From the NCBI GenBank assembly GCA_002084535.1, contig NBLI01000189.1, forward strand, positions 1 through 9,116: a stretch of DNA of 9,116 nt, given 5' to 3'. Shown piece after piece: positions 1-6,664 of the stretch. Below the pieces are notes generated by a model. That model did no database searches and was not told the origin of the DNA. It worked only from the letters and a program-made list of their open reading frames with translations. How positions within the stretch are numbered: the first letter of the stretch is position 1; each line of letters opens with the position of its first letter. This DNA is from Candidatus Zhuqueibacterota bacterium 4572_119. Lineage in GTDB: Bacteria > Zhuqueibacterota > Zhuqueibacteria > Thermofontimicrobiales > Thermofontimicrobiaceae. Made by a program: the position numbers and the translations under genes.

Positions 1-2717
1 AGCAGCAGAAAAAATATTCCAAAAATACGCGCCCAGAGTAACGATGATTTGGACGGTGCTTTTTTTAATTTTTCTTCAAGTTTTCCTTCTTTCTTCAACA
101 AGGCATATTCTCTTGGTCTTTCATGCTTAAAAACTTCCAAAGGAACCTTCCCCGTGAAAATAACCGGATCCATGGGAAATTTTTCCGGTCTGAAATGGGT
201 ATTGAAAAAATGTACGGTAAAAATAAAACCTGTTGCCAATAAAGCTTCATCGCTATGAATTATGGTAGCAACATTCAGGAACCAACCGGGTAGAAACAAT
301 GTGAAAAATTCAGGGAACCACAATGTTAAACCGGAAAATCCAATCATAGTGACACCCCAAAATACAGCAAAATAATCAAACTTTTCCCAGTATGTCCACT
401 TCCCGTAGTTAGGCTGCTTTTTATGTCCAAAAAACCAGCGTATGGTTTGAAAAAACTCTTTCAAATCATTCCATGTTGGAATAAGTCCCTCTTTATCAAA
501 CAGGAATGCTCTTAAGGTTTTTCCTGACTTTTTCCACTTTTTAAACATAAAGACAAAATGAGCAAGAAAATACCCCAGTGTTAATAACGCGCATAATCGG
601 TGGATAAGACCAGCCATTTCAAATCCGCCAAGAATATTGTTAGCAATAAAACTTGCCCAGGCAGTGCCGGCAAATTTTAAAACCATCCCCGAAATAGCCA
701 AGCCCATGAAACTGATGATGACAATTACATGAAGTACCCGCCAATGACTTTCAAACCTGACGAAATAACTTTTTGAATCGTCCACAAGTTTTTTATGGAC
801 TTTCAAGCGTTGCCAGAGTGAACGAGGTACCCAGAGAATGGTGTGTAAACCGAAAAACGCGAAAGTACCGATTAACAGAATAGTCATTGCCCAGAAAGTA
901 TAATAAAGTATCGGAAATTTTGCCCGGTCGTGGTGAGTCGCGTGCGAAAGATATCCTGTAAACTTACGGTTTGAATTCGGGTGACATTGGCGACAGGTTT
1001 CCACAACGTTCCCATGACTCAATGTTGATTTCGGCTCACCAGCGGGCAAGATGTTATGCGCGCCATGACAGTCCGAACACTTTGCTGTTTTACCGGATCC
1101 CAGCAGGGAAACCTTGCCATGGTAAGTTTCAAAATAAGAGCCGGTTTCTTCTTCGTGGCAGGTCCCGCATTCATTCAGTATCTGCTGGCGAAAAGATTCA
1201 TTATCAATTCGCTCAACTTCGTGGGCATTGTGACAATCATGACAGGTCGGTAGCTTTTCATCAGTATCTGCAACATCAGGATGATGAATCGATGTTTTAA
1301 AGTCTTCATAAATACCCAAATGGCATTGACCGCATGTCTGCCCGATATTATCCGGGTGTACCCACGAATTCTCATCGCTGGCAGGAAGCTCAAGGTGAGC
1401 ATTGTGACAATTATTGCAGACTGCTGTTACCATCAATCCGCTCTCCAAAAGTCCCTTACCGTGAATACTCATCGTATAATGGTCAACAATTTCAGTTTGA
1501 TTATCGATTCTTTGAGCGACTGTTTCACCAGAGCGGTGACATTTGCCACAAAGCTGCGGTACGTTTTTGGGAAAAATGGGAGATGTCAAGTCTTCGGGCG
1601 GTTGAATAAAATGTGTACCATGGCATTCGCTGCATCCTGGGGCGTTTTCATCCCCGGCTTCCATAGCTTTTCCATGGGAACTTATCTGGTAGTTTGCCAC
1701 AACTTCAGCATGACAAATCGAACAATCAACCGGACCGGAATCTTTACATACCGGATTATTTTGATTGCTCATATTTACATGGCATTCAATACACTCTATA
1801 TTGTTGCCATGGGCACTGTCTCTGATTTCGTGTAATTCAACAAATAGAGAATCAACCTCACCGTTTGATTTTTTTACCAATCCCGGTCTTGAATGGCAGT
1901 CCATACAGTATCCATCATTCATCGTATCAGCGTAAAAAACTCTTCGTATTTTATGCGGAGAATGACACTCAATACAAGCCGGGATCGAATGCGGCTGCTT
2001 TTCCCATAGTTCACCTCGAATAACCTTTAAATGAACCTGCTCAATTTGCGCGTGGCATTGCATACAGGTTTTCGCGATGTTGTTTCGATGAATGGAAGAA
2101 TTAGGATCGGTGTGTGGCAAAATTTTATGAGGCGTATGACAATTCGTACAAACCGCGGTTACAATTAAACCACGGTTGAACAAACCCTCTCCGTGAATGG
2201 ACATGGAATAATTCTGAATGATATCTTTTTCCGGGATATTATGCCTTTTAACCATATCCGTGTCTTCTTTGTGACAACGACCGCACATAAGGGGAATATT
2301 CATCACATAAGTTGGCGATTCAGGATTTGTCGGCGGCAGAACGTAATGAGAGCCGTGACAATGCACACAAGTCGGGGCATATGGATCGCCGCGATTATAT
2401 GCGTCGCCATGCAGGCTCGCGTGATAGGAATCATATTCATCTTCATGGCAGTTTTGACACTCGACTTTTTTTAATTTTTCAGCATGGGGCAAATCTTCAG
2501 GATTAACATCATCATGGCAGGAAACGCAGCCAACTTCTCCATGAGTTGACTTTACATAATCACCTTTTTTGATGTACATCTGAAGAACTTTGCCGTCCCT
2601 GGTCGTGGTTAGCGTTGGATCGGCATGGCAATCGAGGCATACTTCATCTTCTTGCGCGAATAAAAAACCAGTTAAAATAAGAAGTAGAAAAATGATGATG
2701 GAGAATTTGTTTTTCAT
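1..2717 (-). CDS. 19-heme c-type cytochrome fused to a membrane cytochrome b domain (3' end missing)
   Basis: The frame is open from an ATG at 2717 to the left edge (905 codons), so the C-terminus is missing. Residues 1-21 form a signal peptide ending near FLFA-QEDE. Residues 27-579 hold 19 CXXCH heme c sites, with first cysteines at 27, 64, 87, 117, 145, 190, 218, 248, 271, 309, 332, 362, 390, 434, 462, 492, 517, 547 and 575. Hydrophobic segments follow near 603-628, 660-682, 700-724, 782-803 and 816-838, and another begins near 893. Histidines 658, 663, 706, 720, 821, 836 and 841 are candidate b-heme ligands, and the segment HSDEALLATGFIF followed by HFRPEKFPMD is typical of the cytochrome b561/HydB-like fold. 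The architecture resembles Geobacter CbcL-type inner-membrane quinol-linked cytochromes but with more hemes. Expected role (inference): electron transfer between the quinone pool and periplasmic hemes. Hemes 2-9 and 10-17 are a tandem duplication. AAGGG lies 5 nt before the ATG. Confidence 0.95.
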   Translation of the reverse strand, partial: MKNKFSIIIFLLLILTGFLFAQEDEVCLDCHADPTLTTTRDGKVLQMYIKKGDYVKSTHGEVGCVSCHDDVNPEDLPHAEKLKKVECQNCHEDEYDSYHASLHGDAYNRGDPYAPTCVHCHGSHYVLPPTNPESPTYVMNIPLMCGRCHKEDTDMVKRHNIPEKDIIQNYSMSIHGEGLFNRGLIVTAVCTNCHTPHKILPHTDPNSSIHRNNIAKTCMQCHAQIEQVHLKVIRGELWEKQPHSIPACIECHSPHKIRRVFYADTMNDGYCMDCHSRPGLVKKSNGEVDSLFVELHEIRDSAHGNNIECIECHVNMSNQNNPVCKDSGPVDCSICHAEVVANYQISSHGKAMEAGDENAPGCSECHGTHFIQPPEDLTSPIFPKNVPQLCGKCHRSGETVAQRIDNQTEIVDHYTMSIHGKGLLESGLMVTAVCNNCHNAHLELPASDENSWVHPDNIGQTCGQCHLGIYEDFKTSIHHPDVADTDEKLPTCHDCHNAHEVERIDNESFRQQILNECGTCHEEETGSYFETYHGKVSLLGSGKTAKCSDCHGAHNILPAGEPKSTLSHGNVVETCRQCHPNSNRKFTGYLSHATHHDRAKFPILYYTFWAMTILLIGTFAFFGLHTILWVPRSLWQRLKVHKKLVDDSKSYFVRFESHWRVLHVIVIISFMGLAISGMVLKFAGTAWASFIANNILGGFEMAGLIHRLCALLTLGYFLAHFVFMFKKWKKSGKTLRAFLFDKEGLIPTWNDLKEFFQTIRWFFGHKKQPNYGKWTYWEKFDYFAVFWGVTMIGFSGLTLWFPEFFTLFLPGWFLNVATIIHSDEALLATGFIFTVHFFNTHFRPEKFPMDPVIFTGKVPLEVFKHERPREYALLKKEGKLEEKLKKAPSKSSLLWARIFGIFFLL

Positions 2718-2770
2718 TTTAGCCCTTTTTTTTCAGCAGATGAGTAAGTTTAGATTGTTTTATAGCTGAT

Positions 2771-2799
2771 AATGTAAAAAACAAAATTGGAAATATCAA
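2771..2799 (-). promoter_or_regulatory. candidate sigma-70-type promoter of the cytochrome gene
   Basis: On the minus strand TTGATA (2794-2799) is followed after 17 nt by TACATT (2771-2776), about 50 nt ahead of the cytochrome ATG. The -35 box is good and the -10 box is weak. In such AT-rich DNA the match could be chance. Confidence 0.3.
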
Positions 2800-2878
2800 G
2801 AAATATTTTTCTTCATGGAAGATGGTGCGTGAATCAGACAAAACCTGGCTATCCCAGAGATGAGAATTTAGATCAATA

Positions 2879-2916
2879 AAAAAAAACCGGATTGCCGGAT
2901 GTTCAGGGTTTTTTTT
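2879..2916. terminator. A-tract/T-tract hairpin, possible bidirectional terminator or attenuator
   Basis: A8-CC (2879-2888) pairs exactly with GG-T8 (2907-2916), and the loop contains a second small inverted repeat, CCGG-ATTG-CCGG. T-tracts flank it on both strands, as in bidirectional terminators. Its place between two divergent genes is odd, because neither gene ends here. It may shield the two promoters from each other or be a leftover of a lost gene. The GC part of the stem is short. Confidence 0.35.
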
Positions 2917-3034
2917 CTTGCTTTTTAAACCTGTATTTTTTAATATAGAAAATGACAATATTTCAATTAAAAAAAATCAAACAAAATCAAATATGAATCG
3001 CCCAAAGATCTAAAGTTTTTAAGGAGTGATATTA

Positions 3035-3490
3035 ATGAACATCAATGACAATGAACCTATTTTTGCTATCGGTATTGCTGCAAAAAAATTAGGTATTGCC
3101 GTCCCTACGATGCGCATGTATGAAAAAGCCGGATTAATAATTCCTTATCGCTCTGAAACCGGGCGTCGGTTTTATTCTTTTTCTGATTTGAAAAGAATCA
3201 CGTACATCCGAAAGTTGATTAAGAATGAAGCTCTCAACCTGGCTGGCATTCGGCGTTTGCTGGCGATTTTACCATGCTGGTCCATAAAGCCATGTCCAGT
3301 TGAATCGAGAGATAAATGCCCGGCGTTCAACGAATGCAAAATAATTTGCTGGATGTTTCCTGATACAGCGTGCAAAGAACTTAACAGAACTTGTCGAACC
3401 TGTTCTGTTGCTGGTTTTGGCCAGCATGTTGGTCACCACCTGCCCACTACTTGCCCCCCACTTGCCCACCACCTGGTAATAAACGATTAG
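3035..3490 (+). CDS. MerR-family transcriptional regulator with cysteine-rich C-terminal domain
   Basis: This 151-residue protein starts at ATG 3035, chosen because AAGGAG (3021-3026) sits 8 nt upstream; the in-frame GTG at 3026 overlaps that ribosome binding site. Residues 9-75 match the MerR winged-helix domain: FAIGIAAKKLGI, then the hallmark TMRMYEKAGLI and GRRFYSFSDL. Instead of a long dimerisation coiled coil, residues 81-123 carry eight cysteines (81, 87, 95, 101, 105, 113, 120, 123) in a PCW..C..C..C..CW..C..C..C pattern seen in a family of short MerR/HspR-like proteins. This could bind a metal or an Fe-S cluster (inference). The last 25 or so residues, rich in His and Pro, come from a C-rich repetitive stretch and look foreign to the family. 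The gene is divergent from the cytochrome, which is a plausible target, but nothing in the sequence proves it. Confidence 0.88.
   Translation: MNINDNEPIFAIGIAAKKLGIAVPTMRMYEKAGLIIPYRSETGRRFYSFSDLKRITYIRKLIKNEALNLAGIRRLLAILPCWSIKPCPVESRDKCPAFNECKIICWMFPDTACKELNRTCRTCSVAGFGQHVGHHLPTTCPPLAHHLVIND
3433..3475 (+). repeat. C-rich degenerate short repeat inside the merR 3' end
   Basis: The stretch repeats variants of the octamer ACYTGCCC (ACCTGCCC, ACTTGCCC, ACTTGCCC), and CCACCTG occurs near both ends. It is strikingly C-rich on the plus strand compared with the AT-rich surroundings. It encodes the unusual HVGHHLPTTCPPLAHHLV tail of the MerR protein. Confidence 0.55.
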
Positions 3491-3499
3491 GTTGGATTT

Positions 3500-3524
3500 A
3501 CCGATTAGTCGCTAAATCGGTTTT
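3500..3524 (+). terminator. probable rho-independent terminator of the merR gene
   Basis: ACCGATTAG and CTAAATCGGT form a stem of nine pairs with one bulged A and a TCG loop, followed by TTTT. It begins 9 nt after the merR stop codon, where a terminator is expected. The T-run is short, so efficiency is uncertain. Confidence 0.55.
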
Positions 3525-3579
3525 AAGAACTAAAGTAGAACAATGGGAAGAAGGATTTACGAAAATATCAATAAATTCC

Positions 3580-3610
3580 TTGACATTGAAGAAAATATTT
3601 TATATATAAT
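3580..3610 (+). promoter_or_regulatory. candidate sigma-70-type promoter with no obvious gene downstream
   Basis: TTGACA (3580-3585) is a perfect -35 box. TATAAT (3605-3610) follows at 19 nt, or TATATA (3603-3608) at the ideal 17 nt. It points into the MITE and the downstream hairpin, not into a protein gene. It may drive a non-coding transcript or be a remnant of a promoter interrupted by the MITE. Confidence 0.4.
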
Positions 3611-3641
3611 AAGTGTATTATAAAATATAGCTAAAATGTAT

Positions 3642-3763
3642 GAGTCCATTCTAAAAACCAGGTATTTTAAGATTTTTTATAAATTATGGTGCTATAACTT
3701 CAATATAAACAGCTTTTATTCTGATTGAAAAATACCTGGTTTTTACCTTTTTAGAATTGACTC
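3642..3763 (+). mobile_element. 122-bp MITE-like element, copy 1
   Basis: The element starts GAGTCCATTCTAAAAACC and ends with the inverted counterpart finishing in GACTC. The two 27-bp arms match at 26 positions once an 8-nt insertion (GGTAAAAA in the right arm, read inverted) is removed. It is flanked by a 6-bp direct repeat, ATGTAT (3636-3641 and 3764-3769), which is a target-site duplication. A second 122-bp copy lies at 8093-8214 in the same orientation, with eight differences. There is no coding capacity, so it must have been moved by a transposase elsewhere. The arms can fold into a hairpin in RNA. Confidence 0.9.
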
Positions 3764-3874
3764 ATGTATTATTAAAAATCAACTATATAGTATAAAATGA
3801 TACGTTGTTCATAACAGCTTTAATTTATTGTATTAATTGAAAACGACCTCCTTTTGTTGTAGTGTGGCATAGAT

Positions 3875-3913
3875 GAAAAACCGGTGTTTGATAATTTCGA
3901 ACATCGGTTTTTC
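3875..3913. terminator. strong 17-bp hairpin with A- and T-tracts, terminator-like
   Basis: The arms 3875-3891 and 3897-3913 pair over 17 positions, with two mismatches that become G-U pairs in RNA on the plus strand, around a TAATT loop. GAAAAACCG opens the stem and CGGTTTTTC closes it, so either strand would read as an intrinsic terminator. No gene ends nearby; it could end a non-coding transcript from the promoter at 3580-3610. Confidence 0.55.
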
Positions 3914-3941
3914 AATTACTATGACTCAAGGAAAATTTTAA

Positions 3942-3997
3942 TTAACCCGCATTATTCATCATATTTTTAAAGGTAGCGGGATAACCTGAATTATTCA
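3942..3997. repeat. direct repeat pair TAACC..ATTATTCA
   Basis: TTAACCCGCATTATTCA (3942-3958) and ATAACCTGAATTATTCA (3981-3997) match at 14 of 17 positions. In addition TTAACCCGC (3942-3950) can pair with GCGGGATAA (3976-3984), with one mismatch. The second copy is also the left end of the 355-bp inverted repeat. Confidence 0.55.
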
Positions 3998-4336
3998 CAC
4001 ATTAAGGAATAAAACACAAAAACTGAGTTTAAAACATCAATCGTAACCGATCACAGGGGAGATCATTAAATGAAAATGAAATTAGACAGGATAATCATGC
4101 CAAAGGCAGATGCGACTGGGCGCACTTGATTCTCAGGATTAACTGGATTTAAAGTAGATTGATTTTGCATGTTATTCAAATTTTATAATTATGTTGCTCA
4201 ATTTAATTCTGTAAATCCAGAATATCCTGTTATCCCCAATAAAAAGTATCGGGATCTACGACCTGTCAAAAAAAATATTTGTTAATACCCTGTGATTGGT
4301 TACCTTTTAATTAATGTTTGTGAATAATTCAGGTTA
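3982..4336. repeat. 355-bp nested inverted repeat (fold-back element)
   Basis: The outer arms TAACCTGAATTATTCACA (3982-3999) and 4319-4336 are a perfect 18-bp inverted repeat. Inside them, GTAACCGATCACAGGG (4043-4058) matches the inverse of 4288-4303 at 15 of 16 positions, GACAGG (4085-4090) matches 4262-4267, and 4134-4154 matches the inverse of 4209-4229 at 17 of 21. The matches stay in register order, so the whole block is a decayed palindrome. No flanking target duplication was found. The AGGATTAAC/TGGATTTA motifs in the centre resemble dispersed short repeats of other bacteria. Confidence 0.7.
4070..4129 (+). CDS. possible 19-codon small ORF
   Basis: ATG at 4070 is preceded 8 nt upstream by GGGGAG (4056-4061), one of the better ribosome binding sites in the window. 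It encodes MKMKLDRIIMPKADATGRT, then TGA. It lies wholly inside the 355-bp inverted repeat, and its sequence overlaps the repeat motifs, so chance is the simpler explanation. No family is recognised. Confidence 0.15.
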   Translation: MKMKLDRIIMPKADATGRT

Positions 4337-4343
4337 AAAAAGT

Positions 4344-4501
4344 GTTACTATTCAGGTATGGTTATTCCAGAAGCCGCTGAAGCGGCTAAATTGGCTTGCA
4401 ATGTTGATTTATGGACACCACGATGAATCGTGGTGTTAATACAACCGGCTGCTTCAGCAGCTTACAAAATTATAAAGAGACGACTCAAGCTAAATAGTTA
4501 C
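4344..4501. repeat. REP-like cluster of three perfect hairpins
   Basis: Three short palindromes occur in a row: AGCCGCT-GA-AGCGGCT (4372-4387), a 10-bp perfect stem ACACCACGAT / ATCGTGGTGT with GA between (4415-4436), and GCTGCT-TC-AGCAGC (4448-4461). The first and third also pair with each other (4371-4387 with 4447-4463, 14 of 17), giving a cruciform with the second inside. The ends GTTACTATTCAGG (4344-4356) and GCTAAATAGTTAC (4489-4501) are imperfect inverted repeats. This design recalls REP/BIME units and IS200/RAYT substrates, but no such transposase is in the window. Confidence 0.65.
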
Positions 4502-4570
4502 AAAAATTTTTAGAAGACCAATTCATTAAATTGAACATCTGTTTACCGGGCTTTCTCAAAATTTCTAACC

Positions 4571-6664
4571 ATGAGAAATCATAAAATGAAAGATAAAACT
4601 ATAATTTTTACAACTGCGACAATAATAATCTTCCTGCTGGGTTTTATTGCTCACCTTCAATATTTTCAAACAAAAGAAAATCTCATTCAGCTTTACAGCG
4701 AAAAACAAGCTACCTTGGCTCAGCAGGCAGCCATCAGTCTGAAATCATACATAAAAGAAAGAGTCGATGCTGTAGAATTTTTAGCACACTTTCCAGCCCA
4801 TAACAATTTTAAATTAAGTAAGTATGAAAATGAAATTAAACATACCTTTGATGTTGTACATGGTTTTCAGCACATCTTTTATGTAGATAAAAATGTGGCG
4901 TCTATAATCGGGTATCCGAAAGGGTATCCATGTCCTTCCAAACAAACAGTGGAAATCCAGGACAGGTTCAAAAAAATATTTGATGAAGCTGTCCGACAGA
5001 AAAAAACACTAATCTTTGAAAGAAATGTATTAACTGATGGGAAGGTAATTGTCTGTCTGATTTCTCCTATTTTCTCTGATGAAAATGATTCTTTTGTCGG
5101 CGCCATAATTGGCGCGCTGGATGTAAAAAAAGCATTATATGAGGCGCTTAAACCGATCATGGTTCATAGTGAAGATCATGCCTGGGTGATTAATGAGCCC
5201 GGTTATCTAATCTATCATCCGGAACATGAAGAAATGCTTGTTCAAAATTTATTTGACGTTCAAGAAAAATGTTTTGAGTGTCATATAGATTTTAAAATGG
5301 AAAAAAAAATGTTATCAAATCCAAGAGGATTCGGAATAAAAGATGACATAAAATTGCCGAAACAACTAATCGGTTATGCTCAAAGTGAATTAATAAGTAC
5401 GAATTGGGTAGTAGCTATAAGTACTCCATTTGAAGTGATTACTACATCATTAAGAAGTGAATTTAGAAATTTTCTGCTACTTCTTGTTGTGATCATTATG
5501 ACAATTGTTTTTGGAGCATTTTTGGTAAATAGAATCAACACCAAGCATATCACAACCAAACAAGAATTGGAAAATTTAAAAATCCAAACAGCGCTCATCA
5601 ATGAAAAAAATGAAGCTGAATCCCGTTATCGTATTTTAGTGGAACAATCGCCAGACCCGATATTTTTATGTGATCGAAAAAACATTTTGATGGTAAACCA
5701 AAGTTTCGAGAATCTTTTTGGCTATACGGAAGAAAATATTTGTGAAACAAACTTTTCAATTTTAGAATTAATAGAACAATCATATAAAAAAGATTTTATC
5801 AACGAAATCAAATCACTCATAAAGAATGAAAAAGAAGTATCAACTATTTCATTAAGAATGAAAAATGAATCCGGGGATAAACTTGAAGTGGAAATTTCAT
5901 TAAGCCGATTGCTCATTGAAAAACAAGTCGCTTACCAGGGCATCATACACGATGTAACAAAAACCCGGCAGTTAGACCGTGAGCGTGCCCAGCGAGAACA
6001 TCTGGCAGTCATAGGGGAAATGTCAGCCCGTATCGCCCATGAGATTAAAAACCCGTTAGCCAGCATCCAGACCGGTATTCAATTGTTAGAGAGGCAGATA
6101 GCCAAAGATAAAACTCAAATATCTTTTTACGAAAGACTGCGGGGAGAAATACAACGCGTTGACTCCATTTTAAAAGGTTTGCTAACTTATGCGCGGGAAG
6201 AGCATTTAAATTTAAAAACAATGGAAATTGTTTCACTAATTGAACGCTTCAGTGATCTGGTGAAACCAACATTAAAAAAACATCAACTAAATTTAAAAAT
6301 GCAGTTAGCAGATAATCTCCCCCGGGTAAAGATTGATGAGCAAAAAATTGAGCAGGTTTTATGGAATGTTTTCTTGAATGCGATACAGGCAAGCGAGTCG
6401 GGAAAAAATATTTTTTTAAATTTAAATCAAATAAATTATAAGTTGGTTTTAAAGATTAGCGATGAGGGCAGTGGAATGTCAGAACTTCAACTAAAAAAAA
6501 TATTCCAACCTTTTTTCAGTACACGTACCCAGGGAAGCGGGCTTGGATTACCGATCAGTAAAAAAATCATGGATAAACATGGTGGAAGCATATCAGTAAC
6601 AAGTATGCCAGGAAAAGGTACTACATTTACCATTGAATTACCAGCAGTCAGGAATAAATCATGA
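4571..6664 (+). CDS. membrane sensor histidine kinase with a CXXCH heme motif in its extracytoplasmic sensor
   Basis: This 697-residue protein starts at ATG 4571; ATG 4586 is an alternative, with a weak GAGA upstream. Membrane segments at about 11-31 and 301-319 bracket a sensor domain (32-300) of double-Cache type by layout. The sensor contains CFECH (234-238), a canonical heme c attachment site. A PAS domain follows (about 350-468, EQSPDPIFLCDRKN). The kinase core has the H-box AHEIKNPLASI with phospho-accepting His490, the N-box around Asn603 (NAIQA), the D-box DEGSGM (631-636), the F-box FQPFFSTR and the G-box GSGLGLPI. This is the NtrB/AtoS-like (HisKA) class that partners NtrC-type regulators. 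The stop overlaps the regulator start (ATGA), so the two are translationally coupled. Inferred role: sensing redox state or a gas at the outer face of the membrane. Confidence 0.95.
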   Translation: MRNHKMKDKTIIFTTATIIIFLLGFIAHLQYFQTKENLIQLYSEKQATLAQQAAISLKSYIKERVDAVEFLAHFPAHNNFKLSKYENEIKHTFDVVHGFQHIFYVDKNVASIIGYPKGYPCPSKQTVEIQDRFKKIFDEAVRQKKTLIFERNVLTDGKVIVCLISPIFSDENDSFVGAIIGALDVKKALYEALKPIMVHSEDHAWVINEPGYLIYHPEHEEMLVQNLFDVQEKCFECHIDFKMEKKMLSNPRGFGIKDDIKLPKQLIGYAQSELISTNWVVAISTPFEVITTSLRSEFRNFLLLLVVIIMTIVFGAFLVNRINTKHITTKQELENLKIQTALINEKNEAESRYRILVEQSPDPIFLCDRKNILMVNQSFENLFGYTEENICETNFSILELIEQSYKKDFINEIKSLIKNEKEVSTISLRMKNESGDKLEVEISLSRLLIEKQVAYQGIIHDVTKTRQLDRERAQREHLAVIGEMSARIAHEIKNPLASIQTGIQLLERQIAKDKTQISFYERLRGEIQRVDSILKGLLTYAREEHLNLKTMEIVSLIERFSDLVKPTLKKHQLNLKMQLADNLPRVKIDEQKIEQVLWNVFLNAIQASESGKNIFLNLNQINYKLVLKISDEGSGMSELQLKKIFQPFFSTRTQGSGLGLPISKKIMDKHGGSISVTSMPGKGTTFTIELPAVRNKS

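Larger units (their letters stand above)
2718..3034. other. divergent intergenic region between the cytochrome and merR genes
   Basis: This 317-bp AT-rich spacer separates a minus-strand cytochrome gene from a plus-strand MerR gene. MerR proteins often regulate divergent neighbours, so it is the natural place for an operator, but no clear dyad of MerR type was seen. A minus-strand reading frame of 79 codons exists (2719-2958). It has no recognisable domain and its translation runs through the A/T-tract hairpin, so it is not called. Confidence 0.6.
3491..4570. other. 1.1-kb non-coding, repeat-dense region
   Basis: No convincing protein gene was found on either strand. From left to right the region holds the merR terminator, a promoter-like sequence (3580-3610), a 122-bp MITE with target duplications, a stretch matching the 16S anti-Shine-Dalgarno sequence, a strong hairpin (3875-3913), a pair of direct repeats (3942 and 3981), a 355-bp nested inverted repeat and a REP-like hairpin cluster ending near 4501. 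The final 70 bp before the kinase have no repeat and should contain its promoter, but no good match was seen. Confidence 0.7.

Noticed and set aside
971..1835. Several plus-strand open frames of 65-184 codons
   Set aside because: They lie opposite the continuous cytochrome frame, which has 19 regularly placed CXXCH sites; these are antisense shadows without family features.
2193..2506. Plus-strand frames opposite the cytochrome N-terminal region
   Set aside because: Same reason: the minus strand codes for a clear heme protein, and these have no domain or good ribosome binding site.
2719..2958. 79-codon minus-strand frame just upstream of the cytochrome
   Set aside because: No recognisable domain; it reads through the A-tract/T-tract hairpin and the probable cytochrome promoter, and its stop abuts the cytochrome ribosome binding site. 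Kept out as probable non-coding.
3391..3609. 72-codon plus-strand frame overlapping the merR end
   Set aside because: It starts inside the MerR cysteine region in another frame and runs through the predicted terminator; no domain seen.
4393..4413. TTGGC..TTGAT upstream of the kinase as a sigma-54 promoter
   Set aside because: The distance between the GG and the downstream element is one base too long, and spacing is strict for sigma-54.
3924..4490. ACTCAAG half-sites resembling the HspR (HAIR) operator, near 3926 and 4483
   Set aside because: The partner half CTTGAGT at the required 7-nt spacing is absent at both places, so they are not supported operators for the MerR protein.
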